Of a DNA stretch of 64,000 nucleotides, positions 41,524 to 51,247 are shown piece by piece. The notes beneath the pieces are model-generated. The model searched no databases. It was given only the letters and a program-made list of their open reading frames with translations, and was not told the DNA's origin. This DNA comes from Poriferisodalis sp022821985. GTDB taxonomy: Bacteria; Actinomycetota; Acidimicrobiia; Acidimicrobiales; Poriferisodalaceae. Position numbers and translations under genes: made by a program. Location of the stretch: contig NZ_OZ244781.1 of the NCBI RefSeq assembly GCF_965219595.1, positions 744,001-808,000 on the forward strand, read 5' to 3'. Every line of letters starts with the position of its first letter. The stretch's first letter is position 1.

Positions 41524-44500
41524 CGAACCTCAGTGTTCGAGCGTTCTCGGTGATCGTTCGAATGATGTGGTCGGTAAACCCATCTTGATTCTCAGCAGTG
41601 ATGATGAGCTGTACATCAAGGTCGATGCCGATCTGGCTGGCGAAGTGATCGAGGATCTCCTTGCTGATGTCACCGAAGTGCCTTACGGGTCGTGTGTCGT
41701 CGAGGCTGATCGACCCTCGAAACACCCGGACGTCGGGGGGCGATTCAGGAGTCTCCTCGCCGTCTCCAGCCTCGGGCGCTCCGCCACCGGGACCGGGACC
41801 GGGTTGTTCCCCCGGGGTCTGGGCCTCGTTCTCCATCTGGCGGTTGGCGACCTCGGGTTTGACCACCAACGCAGTCGGAGTGAGCGGACTCGGGTGAAAG
41901 CCTGCCGTCAGCCCGAGATAGCGGCCGGTGCCGTCATCAAGGCCGACTGCGACGGCGAATCCCTCCGATTGCCAGACGGTTGAAGACGGCCCGGCTTCGA
42001 TCGTCGACAACAAAACTCCTTGGTCTCGAAGACGGGGCAGATAGAGATACTTGGCGAAGTCCTCCCAAAGCTGCGAGACCGACACGTGGCCGTCCTCCCA
42101 TCGCGATGCGAGCTCGTTGTCGAGCTTGAGGCGCAACATCACCGGTGGGAACTGAACTGCCAAGCTCCCTTGGGAGACGAGTTTGCGGCTGACCCGCTGT
42201 GCAACCGAACCCTGCTGGTCGAGCGAGACGACATCGAGCGCGACGGCACCGGTCGAGTCATCCTGTCGGGGAACGACCGCGTACTTGTAAGCCTCCGCTA
42301 TTCGAAGACCTACGGCGTCGTCAGATTGCTGGCGACGGGTATTGGCCTGCGCGGTCTGGTGAGCATCGAGGTTCAGTTCTTCGACGCGTTCGCCGATCGA
42401 CGACCACGCCAGAAACTCGGCCGTTGCCTCTTCGAGCCCTTCGAGGGATCGCTGGTCGCACACGGCGAACACCATCATGTTGCGGTACTGCCGTGGGCTG
42501 TTGCCGCGCTGGTCGAGGATCGTTCGAGACGCTTCGAGCGCCGGCGACTCCTCGGCCTTCGCGATGTGAGGAGCGTCGGGGCCCAGCACAACGAGCCGAC
42601 ACATCGGGTCGTCGGCCACATCGTTCGTGGTAGCAGGCGCGACATGAACTCGCCGGAAGTCACCGTCGCCGTGCTCGGCGCGGAGGCGTTGCACGATCTC
42701 GTCGCGAACTTCGTGCTTGTCACCGGACAGCAGTCGCGCTGCTTCGTCGCGGGCCGTGCGGTTGACGTTCTGCTGGCGGTCGAACCAGTACCGATTGCGA
42801 TCGACGTACAGATACGGGGCGTGGGCCGAGAGTCGGTTGAGAGCGTCGGCCACGAACCCGGGCTTCTCGCCGGCGAAGGTGGCACCCAGACGAACCCGTT
42901 CGGTCTCGATCCCACGGTTTGCGTGTCCAACGTTCGGAGTCGCGCCGAGGAAGATCGTCCGCGCAACCCGGCGGGTTGCGTGGTGTTGACCGAGCGCAGG
43001 CACCTCGCGGTCGATCTGCCAAGCGCGCGACGTCGGGCCATCGACGTCGGCGTCAATGACCGGCGCCCAATAGTCAGGCAGCTTGCCGGCCAGCTCGCCA
43101 CTGACGCGGCTGTCCATCAACGGAATCGAACAAGGCAAGATCAGTGGCGATCGATCATCGCTCTCCCATAGCGACGAGATGACGGCGGCCATGAGGCGAA
43201 GCACGCCGCGAGTCCGCTGGAAGCGATCGACGGTGGACCAATCCTCGTAGAGCCGGTCGAAGACCTCAGGGTGGATGGGGTAGGCCGTCTTGATCCTTTC
43301 GACATAAGCCATCTCCCTGCATTCGGAGGGAAAGTCGGCTCGTTGGCTGCGGTACAGCTCACCGAAGGCTTCAGCAGTCGCATCCCGGTCGGCGGCCTGA
43401 TCGGGGTCGAGCGGCTCGAACAGGCGTCGCCGGACGATCTCGAAGGTTTCATCTCCCTTGGCCGGCTGCCATTGCTCGGCCTGACGGGCGACCACGTTGG
43501 TCAGCCGATGCAGTGCTTCTCGCCCCGCCACGCCTCCGACTTCGAGGCTGCTGGCCAGCGCCTCTTCGTCCGATGAGCTGGTTCCCTCGGACGCAGGGAT
43601 CGACACGACAAAAAGCGCCCCCTCGGTCCCGCGCGCAGCTTCGGTAAGCGCCTGGGCGAAGCCGAACTGACTGTCGAAACTGCCAGCCTTGAGCGTGTCT
43701 TGCCCATAGAGCTCTCTGGCATAAGCGACCCATTCGTCAATAAGGACCATGCAGGGAGCTGCGAGCTTGAACACGTCACGGATACGGTCACCGGGATTCG
43801 TGCCGTTTCGGTCGGACTCCGCGACCAGCGCGTAGCCGTGCTTCCCAGCGAGCTGCCATGCGATCTCACCCCAGATGGTGTGAACGACGGTGCCGTCGGG
43901 CTTCTCGTGCGTCTCGCCAGCCGCGAAACGGTTGCCGACTACGACCGCACGGTTCACAGCCGGGAGTTCTTCAACACCGGCCGCTGCAGCTATGTGGCGG
44001 ACTTCATCAGGTAGCGAGTCCAGAGGTACGCCCGAGAAGAGGTGGTAGAGGGCAATGAGGCTGTGGGTCTTTCCACCGCCAAAGTTGGTCTGGCAGTTGA
44101 TGACGGGCTGACCGCCCTGATTGGTGACGCGCTTCACACCGAACGACAGCAGTTCCGCGAGCCCGACTGTCAGGTAAGTACGTTCGAAGAACAGGACCGG
44201 GTCCACGTACTCAGGGCTGCCTTCACCTCTTCGTACGAGCTCAAGGTCAGCGGCAAACTCGGCAACGCTGAACATCCCGGTCGAGACGTCGTCGTGCGGG
44301 CGAATGACATCGCGCCACGGCCTGAGGCCGGCCTTCGGAGCTTGGAGCACGTTTGAAGCGGCGCCCTCAGTCTCCACCTTCTTCCTCTCGCGTGCGAACA
44401 ATGATCGGTTCAGCTCGTCGAGACTGATATGGACCCGGTCTATCTCGCGGGCGTCGATGGCCTCAAGAAGGGTCAGGATGCCGCTAAGCGTGAACTGCGC

Positions 44501-44818
44501 ATCGTGCGGTTGGATGGCGCGGTTGTGGGCCCAATCGTTGCGCTTGTCGCGCAAGGTGAATAGCAGATTGCGAGTCGAGCGAGGCAACTGGCTGCGGAAC
44601 ACGCCGTCCCAACACTCGATCATCACGTTGAGCAGGAAGCTCGGGTCAGAGGTCGAGTACTCCCGGTCTGGGCTGCGCGACGTAGCGACGAAGTGCGCGG
44701 CCCACTCCCTGCCGTTCGGAGTCGTGCGTTGCATGTGACGTGCGACGAATGGCTCGAGGCCTCGGGCGAGGAGGTCAAACGCTTCGCCGATCCGGGCCTT
44801 ATTCGTGAGTTCGGCCAT
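41495..44818 (-). CDS. DUF499 ATPase with N-terminal Swt1-type HEPN domain
   Basis: 1107 residues. The first 130 form a Swt1-like HEPN domain (LLARGLEPFVARHMQ, then RDKRNDWAHN with R93-x4-H98). A DUF499/AAA-like ATPase follows, with Walker A TNFGGGKTH (244-252) and Walker B CMVLIDEWVAYARELY. A Pro/Gly-rich linker precedes a C-terminal 70-residue domain. DUF499 proteins occur next to DUF1156 methylases in defence islands. The HEPN motif could give RNase activity on phage sensing (inference). It lies 38 bases after the methylase. Confidence 0.85.
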   Translation of the reverse strand: MAELTNKARIGEAFDLLARGLEPFVARHMQRTTPNGREWAAHFVATSRSPDREYSTSDPSFLLNVMIECWDGVFRSQLPRSTRNLLFTLRDKRNDWAHNRAIQPHDAQFTLSGILTLLEAIDAREIDRVHISLDELNRSLFARERKKVETEGAASNVLQAPKAGLRPWRDVIRPHDDVSTGMFSVAEFAADLELVRRGEGSPEYVDPVLFFERTYLTVGLAELLSFGVKRVTNQGGQPVINCQTNFGGGKTHSLIALYHLFSGVPLDSLPDEVRHIAAAAGVEELPAVNRAVVVGNRFAAGETHEKPDGTVVHTIWGEIAWQLAGKHGYALVAESDRNGTNPGDRIRDVFKLAAPCMVLIDEWVAYARELYGQDTLKAGSFDSQFGFAQALTEAARGTEGALFVVSIPASEGTSSSDEEALASSLEVGGVAGREALHRLTNVVARQAEQWQPAKGDETFEIVRRRLFEPLDPDQAADRDATAEAFGELYRSQRADFPSECREMAYVERIKTAYPIHPEVFDRLYEDWSTVDRFQRTRGVLRLMAAVISSLWESDDRSPLILPCSIPLMDSRVSGELAGKLPDYWAPVIDADVDGPTSRAWQIDREVPALGQHHATRRVARTIFLGATPNVGHANRGIETERVRLGATFAGEKPGFVADALNRLSAHAPYLYVDRNRYWFDRQQNVNRTARDEAARLLSGDKHEVRDEIVQRLRAEHGDGDFRRVHVAPATTNDVADDPMCRLVVLGPDAPHIAKAEESPALEASRTILDQRGNSPRQYRNMMVFAVCDQRSLEGLEEATAEFLAWSSIGERVEELNLDAHQTAQANTRRQQSDDAVGLRIAEAYKYAVVPRQDDSTGAVALDVVSLDQQGSVAQRVSRKLVSQGSLAVQFPPVMLRLKLDNELASRWEDGHVSVSQLWEDFAKYLYLPRLRDQGVLLSTIEAGPSSTVWQSEGFAVAVGLDDGTGRYLGLTAGFHPSPLTPTALVVKPEVANRQMENEAQTPGEQPGPGPGGGAPEAGDGEETPESPPDVRVFRGSISLDDTRPVRHFGDISKEILDHFASQIGIDLDVQLIITAENQDGFTDHIIRTITENARTLRFDDGTGFSEE

Positions 44819-44856
44819 ACTTCAGTCCTCTCGCTGCGCTGGCTGCTGCGCGACGG

Positions 44857-47589
44857 TCATCCGTCGAGACTCAACTGCTCGTACTCAGCTGTGGGATCCA
44901 CTATCTCTTTGGCGAGACGCTGGATCTCGGACCACGAGGCCACCAATGCGTTGTATGGCCCAGCCAGGTTCGGCCTCGTGCGTTCGCACACCGTGTAGAG
45001 ACGGTACGCCAGCAGCTGGGCCGAATCGCCAAGAGCACCCATGCGTCTCAGCAAGCGTGCTGCGGACGCCTCGCCCTCGGTCTCCAACCGCTTCACCAGA
45101 TGCTGCGTGGCCTCCCAGATCGGAGTGCGCTGGTCAGCGAGGGGGTCCCAGTCCGGCGGGAGTTCATTCCGGTTGAGCAACCGCACATTGCCCCCGCCTG
45201 ACTCCAGGATCCCTGACTCCTCCATTCCGGTCACAGCCACATTCATGGACAGAGCCAACTGCTCCGCAGTTCCGTACGGACCATTCTCTAGAAAGAACTG
45301 GGCGAACCAGTGGATCGCCCATCGAGTCTCCGAGTCAAAGTCCTGCTCTTGTGAATCGAGAACTTCGTCAATAACCTGGTTGATCAGGCCCAATGCCGTC
45401 TGGACGGACATGCGCGAGTTGTCCGCTTCCACCACCCGATCGAATCCTGAGTAGATCGACATGCCCGGGCCAATTGCCGCTTGGCGTAGGTCTACGGGTG
45501 CGACGTGAGATCGCTGCAGGTCCCGCAGCGGATCGGGCAACCCGCGTCGCAGTTGCAGGACGAAGCCTTGTCGATCGACAATGGCCGCTCGCTTGGGTCG
45601 CTTCCGACATGTCAGGACGATCGACGACATAAGGGCATTGCTGTCGAGGCCACGTCGACGAGTCTTGCCTTCGGTCAGCAGGGGCCAAGTGGCCACCACT
45701 TGCCAACCCGCAGAGACTAAGCCCTCAAGCATGGTCGACCAGCCCGTTGAGCCAAGAAGATCCTCAGTCGATCGGATCTTCTCTCCCTGCTTGAATGCAT
45801 AATAGACGCATACTGGAACATTGTCTACTGACGCTTCCCTCGCAGCGACAAAGAACTCATTCAGGCCCTGCTGGAACGTTGAATCCGCCACATGCCGCGA
45901 ACCGGCTCGGTGTGCGTCGGCGACGATCTCGTCGGATTTGGGCGTCAGAGTCGTTGCTACAAGATCCGGCTCTGCGACGTGTACCACCTTGCGTAGCCAA
46001 TAGTAGAAATGATCGGCCAGATCACTGTACGGAATGTTGTCGTAGTATGGGGGATCGGTACAGATGATTCTCCGTTCATCCACACCAATACGACGCGCAT
46101 CATTCTGCGCAACCTTACCCTGAGCAGCGGGACGTAACCTGTCGAGCACATCAGCCGTTCCGGCGATGAGGCCATTGATATCGCCACCAGAACCAGCAAA
46201 TGGATTCGCCTCAGCGAAATCCCATGTCATCTCCATCGCTGGTCCGCCAAAGGCTCCCCTGAACTTCTGCTCGTCGGGTCGCCAAGTGCTGAGAGTAGTA
46301 TGGAATCGAGCCATCTTCGAAATGGTTAGCCCGAGAAGAACAGTCAGGTCTTTCGCATAGCGCTTCGCTTGGGGTGCCGATCTACACTGAGAGAGTGCAT
46401 CAGATTCCACTAGTTTAGGCAGATTCTGCGCTAGTGACACCATAGTTTCCATCAGCTCAAGTTGGCGTGCCGTGTAAAACGATTTCACATCCCGGAGGCC
46501 GTACGACACGCCGCCCATATGCCGTGAGTTCCCGGAGAGTTCTGGCCCAGAGCGGTCCACGGGCGTCGTGATGACTTGGGCTGAACCTGCCAAAAACTCC
46601 CTTCCAGCTTCGGTCTGCACGCATGTGGCGAGCTCAAGGCAACTGTCCACTGACTCAGCGAGAGTCTCCTTGACGTGCGTCTCCTCGCAGATTTCGCCAC
46701 ACACGAGACATCTGAAGCTGGCACCCCGGGGAGTCACTTTGGGCGCCGGGGCGGGTTCACCTCGCGGACCCCGGACTTCAAGGTTGATCTCCCCGCTCTC
46801 GATCTCGGCGGAGAGATATCTTTCCTTGCCCTTCTTCCTGCTCAGCCAGAAAGATCGCGCAAGCGGCATCTGCGCACCGCAGGTCGGATTCGGGCATTTG
46901 ACAGTACGCGCCCAGATCCAGGCAATCACCTCGGCAGTGGAGCCATCGGGGCGCATAGCCTTGGGGTAGTTGGGAGAGAGGCGTTCGTAAGCCTGTTCCC
47001 GGAGCCAATTCCCGTAGCGGCGCACATCCTCGGCCAGTCCCTCGGCACCCTGCCATCGTGTCCGATTCTCGGCGTCCGGATGAACCGGTTCGGAGCCATC
47101 CCAGCGCATCGTTATCTCTATCAGGGCCTTGTTGATCAGGACTGCTACCGGGTTCAAGTCAGAGGCGTACACGTCTAGCCCGAGCCGCTGAGCCTCTAGA
47201 GGGATCGAGCCGCCACCAGCGAACGGGTCGAGTAACGGCGGAGGGTCGTCACCGAGGGATCTTCGGATCTCGGCCCGTGCGGCGGCGAGCACATCATCGT
47301 TGGTGGAGTTCTCCCACTTGACAAGGTTCTCGATGATCGTGAACAAGCGCTGCCGCTCGGCACCCTGCTCAGCCTCCGTCGGGAACTCGTCGGGGTGTGC
47401 AGAGGGGTCGTCAACGAGCTGCGAGAACAAGACCGCTCGGCACGCTGCGAGTGGTCGCCGGGCCCACCAGAGGTGAAGGGTGGAAGGGTGCCCGTGCCGA
47501 ATGGACTTCTCACGCGCTGACTCAGCATTGATGGCATCGAGCGGGAGGGCGACTTCGATCAGTTTCTTCTTGTCGGGCTGATCGCTCAC
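44857..47589 (-). CDS. DUF1156 DNA methyltransferase
   Basis: This 910-residue adenine-specific type DNA methylase begins with the DUF1156 motif KKLIEVALPLDAINAESAREKSIRHGHPSTLHLWWARRP. The SAM-binding loop is DPFAGGGSIPLEAQ (121 onward), and a catalytic motif CTDPPYYDNIPYSDLADHFYYWL lies mid-protein. Zinc-ribbon Cys pairs (CPNPTCGAQ, RCLVCGEIC) sit between them. It should mark host DNA as self for the helicase array. The GTG start has AGGAAGAG upstream. Confidence 0.9.
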   Translation of the reverse strand: MSDQPDKKKLIEVALPLDAINAESAREKSIRHGHPSTLHLWWARRPLAACRAVLFSQLVDDPSAHPDEFPTEAEQGAERQRLFTIIENLVKWENSTNDDVLAAARAEIRRSLGDDPPPLLDPFAGGGSIPLEAQRLGLDVYASDLNPVAVLINKALIEITMRWDGSEPVHPDAENRTRWQGAEGLAEDVRRYGNWLREQAYERLSPNYPKAMRPDGSTAEVIAWIWARTVKCPNPTCGAQMPLARSFWLSRKKGKERYLSAEIESGEINLEVRGPRGEPAPAPKVTPRGASFRCLVCGEICEETHVKETLAESVDSCLELATCVQTEAGREFLAGSAQVITTPVDRSGPELSGNSRHMGGVSYGLRDVKSFYTARQLELMETMVSLAQNLPKLVESDALSQCRSAPQAKRYAKDLTVLLGLTISKMARFHTTLSTWRPDEQKFRGAFGGPAMEMTWDFAEANPFAGSGGDINGLIAGTADVLDRLRPAAQGKVAQNDARRIGVDERRIICTDPPYYDNIPYSDLADHFYYWLRKVVHVAEPDLVATTLTPKSDEIVADAHRAGSRHVADSTFQQGLNEFFVAAREASVDNVPVCVYYAFKQGEKIRSTEDLLGSTGWSTMLEGLVSAGWQVVATWPLLTEGKTRRRGLDSNALMSSIVLTCRKRPKRAAIVDRQGFVLQLRRGLPDPLRDLQRSHVAPVDLRQAAIGPGMSIYSGFDRVVEADNSRMSVQTALGLINQVIDEVLDSQEQDFDSETRWAIHWFAQFFLENGPYGTAEQLALSMNVAVTGMEESGILESGGGNVRLLNRNELPPDWDPLADQRTPIWEATQHLVKRLETEGEASAARLLRRMGALGDSAQLLAYRLYTVCERTRPNLAGPYNALVASWSEIQRLAKEIVDPTAEYEQLSLDG

Positions 47590-47632
47590 TCGCTCTTCCT
47601 CACGATTGCCGCGGCGGTCCTGTACGCCCTAA

Positions 47633-50600
47633 TCATGATGGTGTCTCGGATCGGTCCCAAAGCGCTGACCACGTGAAATTGACGCTTGTGACGTCGAAGA
47701 CGAAGTCGTCGCTGCGTCCGTCGAAGGGTCTGCGGAGGTACCGAACGGTGTCTGTGCCGTCGGGCGACACTTCGACGAGTGCGAGCACGAAGTGCTCAGG
47801 GTCGTTCAGTCCGGTCAGGATCTCGTTGCGACTGATGGTCACCGTCGGTGCGCCGGCGATGCGTCCTTTGACCTCGATGAACTTCATGCCACCTGGTTCG
47901 TGATCTCGTCCTGGGCGACGTGACCGGATGTCATAGCCAGGGTGGTTGCGATGCTCCTCATTGAGATCGACTGCTTCCCAGCCGAGATGATCTTCGGCAG
48001 CGAGCACGGCTTGGATGGCCCGACGCTCGACCTCGGCGCGGGTAATGGCGAACTCCTCTGGTTCGTCGATTCCCGCAAGTCGGCGGAGGAGGCCAACCGG
48101 TACGACGAGAGCACCGCCAATCACGACGGGAGGGAGTGCCCGCAAGCTGCGTTCGGCCTGGAGCTCGCCAACGCGGTATTCAAGGCGGAGGGCGAGCTGG
48201 TCGGCTCGCTTGCGAGCCCGATCTGCATTGGCCTGGGGAGTCTTGCCGGCGTCAGCTCGCAGCTGGAGCTCGTTGGCGCGATGGTCCCAGTAGTTGACCT
48301 CGCGCGTCAGTCGTTCCTTGACGGCGGCGAGCGTGGCGTCAACGCGATTCTCGGTATGGAGCCGAACCCGGGCGAGGTGTTCGGGCACAGCGACGCTGAT
48401 GGCGTGATCGAGTCCCACGGTCTCAAGGTCAGTATCGAGCCATTCTGATTCGAGAATCGACGTGACGTGAGCGATCTCGTCTTCGTTAGGCGGCCGGTAG
48501 TCGAGGTATGGGGCGTAGCCGGCAGCGACGGCGTGGTCACCACCCTTGATCTCAACAAACTCGAACCTTCGACTGACAACTGTGTGAGGGTGGCTGCGCG
48601 TGGGCCGCCCGTCAGCAATGGAATGTTCAAGCATGATGAGCACGCGGGGTTGGTCGCCTTGGTCGGTCTCATCTACCAGCACGGTCCCTTGAGTGAACAG
48701 ACCTCGGTGTCGTTCGAGGATCAGGTCAATGGTGGCGCTCAGCAACGGATGGCCAGGGGCCAGAAGCTCAGCTGGAGGCGCGCCAACCTGACGGATGAGC
48801 TCCTTCTCGAAGGTGATGCGCTCGTAGCGCGTGAGCACTGGTGCACCGGTGCCGATCTGCCGGTCGCGTTGGCGGACCGACGCGGGCACGTTGGAGATCT
48901 GGAACCGACCGGCCTCGCGCTCGACGAGCTTGCCGCCAAGATGGGCTATCGCGGCCTCAAAGAACGCCCGTATGTAGTGGGGCTGAAGCCGTCGTGCCGA
49001 AGCCTCCTGCATCTCCTGGCGGACGCGTTCGACGTCGGCGAAGGCCATCGTCTCTTCGGCGAGAGGTGGGTGCTCGATGGCGTCCCGAATGCGTTGTTCA
49101 ACGGTGTCGTCAATGACGTGGTTGATGCGGTCGCGAACTTGGGGGTCCTCTCCGTAGCGGATGGCGTCGAGGAGCAGCCGTCGGAGCTCGGCACCACTCA
49201 GTGCTTCCCCGAGCACATCGAAGACTTGGCCCTTGTAAGCGATTCGTTGCTGTTCGATCTTGTCGAGCAGACGAAGGTACACCTGCGCTTCGCGGGTCTC
49301 GGCGGCGACGAGATTCCACATATGGCAGACCTCGGTCTGGCCGATTCGATGGACGCGACCGAAGCGCTGCTCGATGCGGTTCGGGTTCCACGGAAGGTCG
49401 TAGTTGATGACCAAGTGGGCTCGTTGGAGATTGATGCCCTCACCCGCTGCATCGGTGGCAACGAGCACGAGGCACGTCTCGTCTTGGGTGAAGCGGGCCT
49501 GGATCTTGCGCCGATCCTCGCGTGGAGTGCTGCCGGAGATGTACTCGACGGCCTCTGAGTCACCGAGGAAGGTGCGGAGCCGGTCGACGAGGTAGTTCAT
49601 GGTGTCGCGATGTTCGGTGAAGATGAGGAGCTTTCGACGTGACCCGTCGGGCTTGAACATCGCCTGATCGGTTGAGAGCAAGCCTGAGAGCTGGACCCAC
49701 TTGGCATCGACGCCTTCACCCCGCAGGCGACGGGCAAGAGATTCGAGTTGCCCGAGCGTCTTGATCTCGAGCTCGAGTTCGGAGATGGTGGCCGCCGCAG
49801 TTGCGGCGTCGACGACTTCAGATTCCAACTCCTCCTGTTCTTCTCCGTCGAGGTCATCCCAGGCGTCGAGGTCGAACCCGTTGTCGTCGACCGTGTCATC
49901 CGACAGAAGAGAGGACAGCCGCTGTTCCTGTGGAGTCATTCCAAACGCTGCAGCGCGAGCCCGTTGGCGTTCTTCGATGATCCGCTTCTCCAGCCGTTTC
50001 CGACGGCGTGAGAGCGACTGGTAGATGGCTTCGGGAGACGAGGCGAGTCGACGCTGGAGCATCGTCAACGCGAACCCAACCGTGTTGCCGCGACGCCCTT
50101 GACCTTCTTCGGTGAGCCGGTCGGCCCGATTCATCTGCTCGCGGACGTACTCGGTGACCTCGTCGTAGAGGGTCATCTCGTCGTCGGACAGCTCGTAGTC
50201 GACGGTGGTGGCTCGTCGCTCGGGGAATAGGGGCCGGCCATCGAAGGTGAGCAGTTTCTCCTTGACCGTGCGGCGCATGAGGTCACTGGGGTCAACAGAG
50301 TGGACCCCGTCGCGGAAACGTCCCTCGAAACGGTCGCTGTCGAGCAGAGCCAGGAACAGCTGGAAGTCCTCCTCCTTGCCGGAATGCGGCGTGGCAGTCA
50401 TGAGAAGAAGGTGCCTTGCGGCGGCGCCAAGGGTCTCGCCCAGCTGGTACTTCTTCGTCTTCTTGACCTCGGACCCGAAGAAGTGCGCGGACATGCGGTG
50501 GGCCTCGTCGACTACAACGAGGTCCCAGTCGGTTTGGGCCAATCGCTCCACCAGATCCTCTCGGCGGCTGATCTGATCGACGCGACATATCAGCCGGTCA

Positions 50601-51247
50601 CGTTCCTGGAACACCTCACCGACGTGGGTACTGTCAAGGTGTTCCTTGGTGACCACCTCGAAGCGCATACCGAATTTGTCGAATAGCTCGTCCTGCCACT
50701 GATTGACGAGGCTTCCCGGCGCGACCACCAGCACCCGCTCGGCGTCACCACGGATGATGAGCTCCTTGATGTAGAGGCCAGCCATGATCGTCTTGCCAGC
50801 GCCTGGGTCATCGGCGAGCAAGAAGCGCAGTGGCTGACGTGACAACATCTCGCCGTAGACGGCCTCGACCTGGTGCGGCAGCGGGTCGACTTCGCTGGAT
50901 GTCAGCGCCAGGTACGGGTCGAAGAGGTGGGCGAGGTGGATACGTCGAGCCTCGGCGGCAAGGCGGAACCTGTGGCCGTCACCATCGAAGCTCCACGCCC
51001 GCCGGGTTCCCTCGCGAATCGAAAACGTGCCCTCGTCAGAACGGTAGAGAAGTTGCTCTCGGGGCTGGTTGGCCGAGTCGCGATACGTCAGCGTGATGGC
51101 CTGATCTCCATGCCACACCGCTGACACCACCGTGACCGGTCCATTGGGTTCGACCCCGTCCGCAATCGATCCGGCGACGAGATCCTCCAGTTTCGACACA
51201 TCTGAACTGTAGGAAGCGGCTGAGGGGCGCGTCGTATCTTCGTTCAT
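47633..51247 (-). CDS. SNF2-family helicase with C-terminal DUF3883 (DrmD-like)
   Basis: 1204 residues. SNF2 ATPase with Walker A DDPGAGKTIMAGL (147 onward), DEAHRMSAHFFG, MTATPHSG and helicase C motifs EHRDTMNYLVDRL, TDAAGEGINLQ and QRFGRVHRIGQ. A long helical region follows, then DUF3883 (GYDIRSRRPGRDHEPGGMKFIEVKGR), an endonuclease-like fold with E-V-K. The architecture matches DrmD-type helicases of DISARM-like systems. The ATG overlaps the previous gene's stop (ATGA). Confidence 0.88.
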   Translation of the reverse strand: MNEDTTRPSAASYSSDVSKLEDLVAGSIADGVEPNGPVTVVSAVWHGDQAITLTYRDSANQPREQLLYRSDEGTFSIREGTRRAWSFDGDGHRFRLAAEARRIHLAHLFDPYLALTSSEVDPLPHQVEAVYGEMLSRQPLRFLLADDPGAGKTIMAGLYIKELIIRGDAERVLVVAPGSLVNQWQDELFDKFGMRFEVVTKEHLDSTHVGEVFQERDRLICRVDQISRREDLVERLAQTDWDLVVVDEAHRMSAHFFGSEVKKTKKYQLGETLGAAARHLLLMTATPHSGKEEDFQLFLALLDSDRFEGRFRDGVHSVDPSDLMRRTVKEKLLTFDGRPLFPERRATTVDYELSDDEMTLYDEVTEYVREQMNRADRLTEEGQGRRGNTVGFALTMLQRRLASSPEAIYQSLSRRRKRLEKRIIEERQRARAAAFGMTPQEQRLSSLLSDDTVDDNGFDLDAWDDLDGEEQEELESEVVDAATAAATISELELEIKTLGQLESLARRLRGEGVDAKWVQLSGLLSTDQAMFKPDGSRRKLLIFTEHRDTMNYLVDRLRTFLGDSEAVEYISGSTPREDRRKIQARFTQDETCLVLVATDAAGEGINLQRAHLVINYDLPWNPNRIEQRFGRVHRIGQTEVCHMWNLVAAETREAQVYLRLLDKIEQQRIAYKGQVFDVLGEALSGAELRRLLLDAIRYGEDPQVRDRINHVIDDTVEQRIRDAIEHPPLAEETMAFADVERVRQEMQEASARRLQPHYIRAFFEAAIAHLGGKLVEREAGRFQISNVPASVRQRDRQIGTGAPVLTRYERITFEKELIRQVGAPPAELLAPGHPLLSATIDLILERHRGLFTQGTVLVDETDQGDQPRVLIMLEHSIADGRPTRSHPHTVVSRRFEFVEIKGGDHAVAAGYAPYLDYRPPNEDEIAHVTSILESEWLDTDLETVGLDHAISVAVPEHLARVRLHTENRVDATLAAVKERLTREVNYWDHRANELQLRADAGKTPQANADRARKRADQLALRLEYRVGELQAERSLRALPPVVIGGALVVPVGLLRRLAGIDEPEEFAITRAEVERRAIQAVLAAEDHLGWEAVDLNEEHRNHPGYDIRSRRPGRDHEPGGMKFIEVKGRIAGAPTVTISRNEILTGLNDPEHFVLALVEVSPDGTDTVRYLRRPFDGRSDDFVFDVTSVNFTWSALWDRSETPS

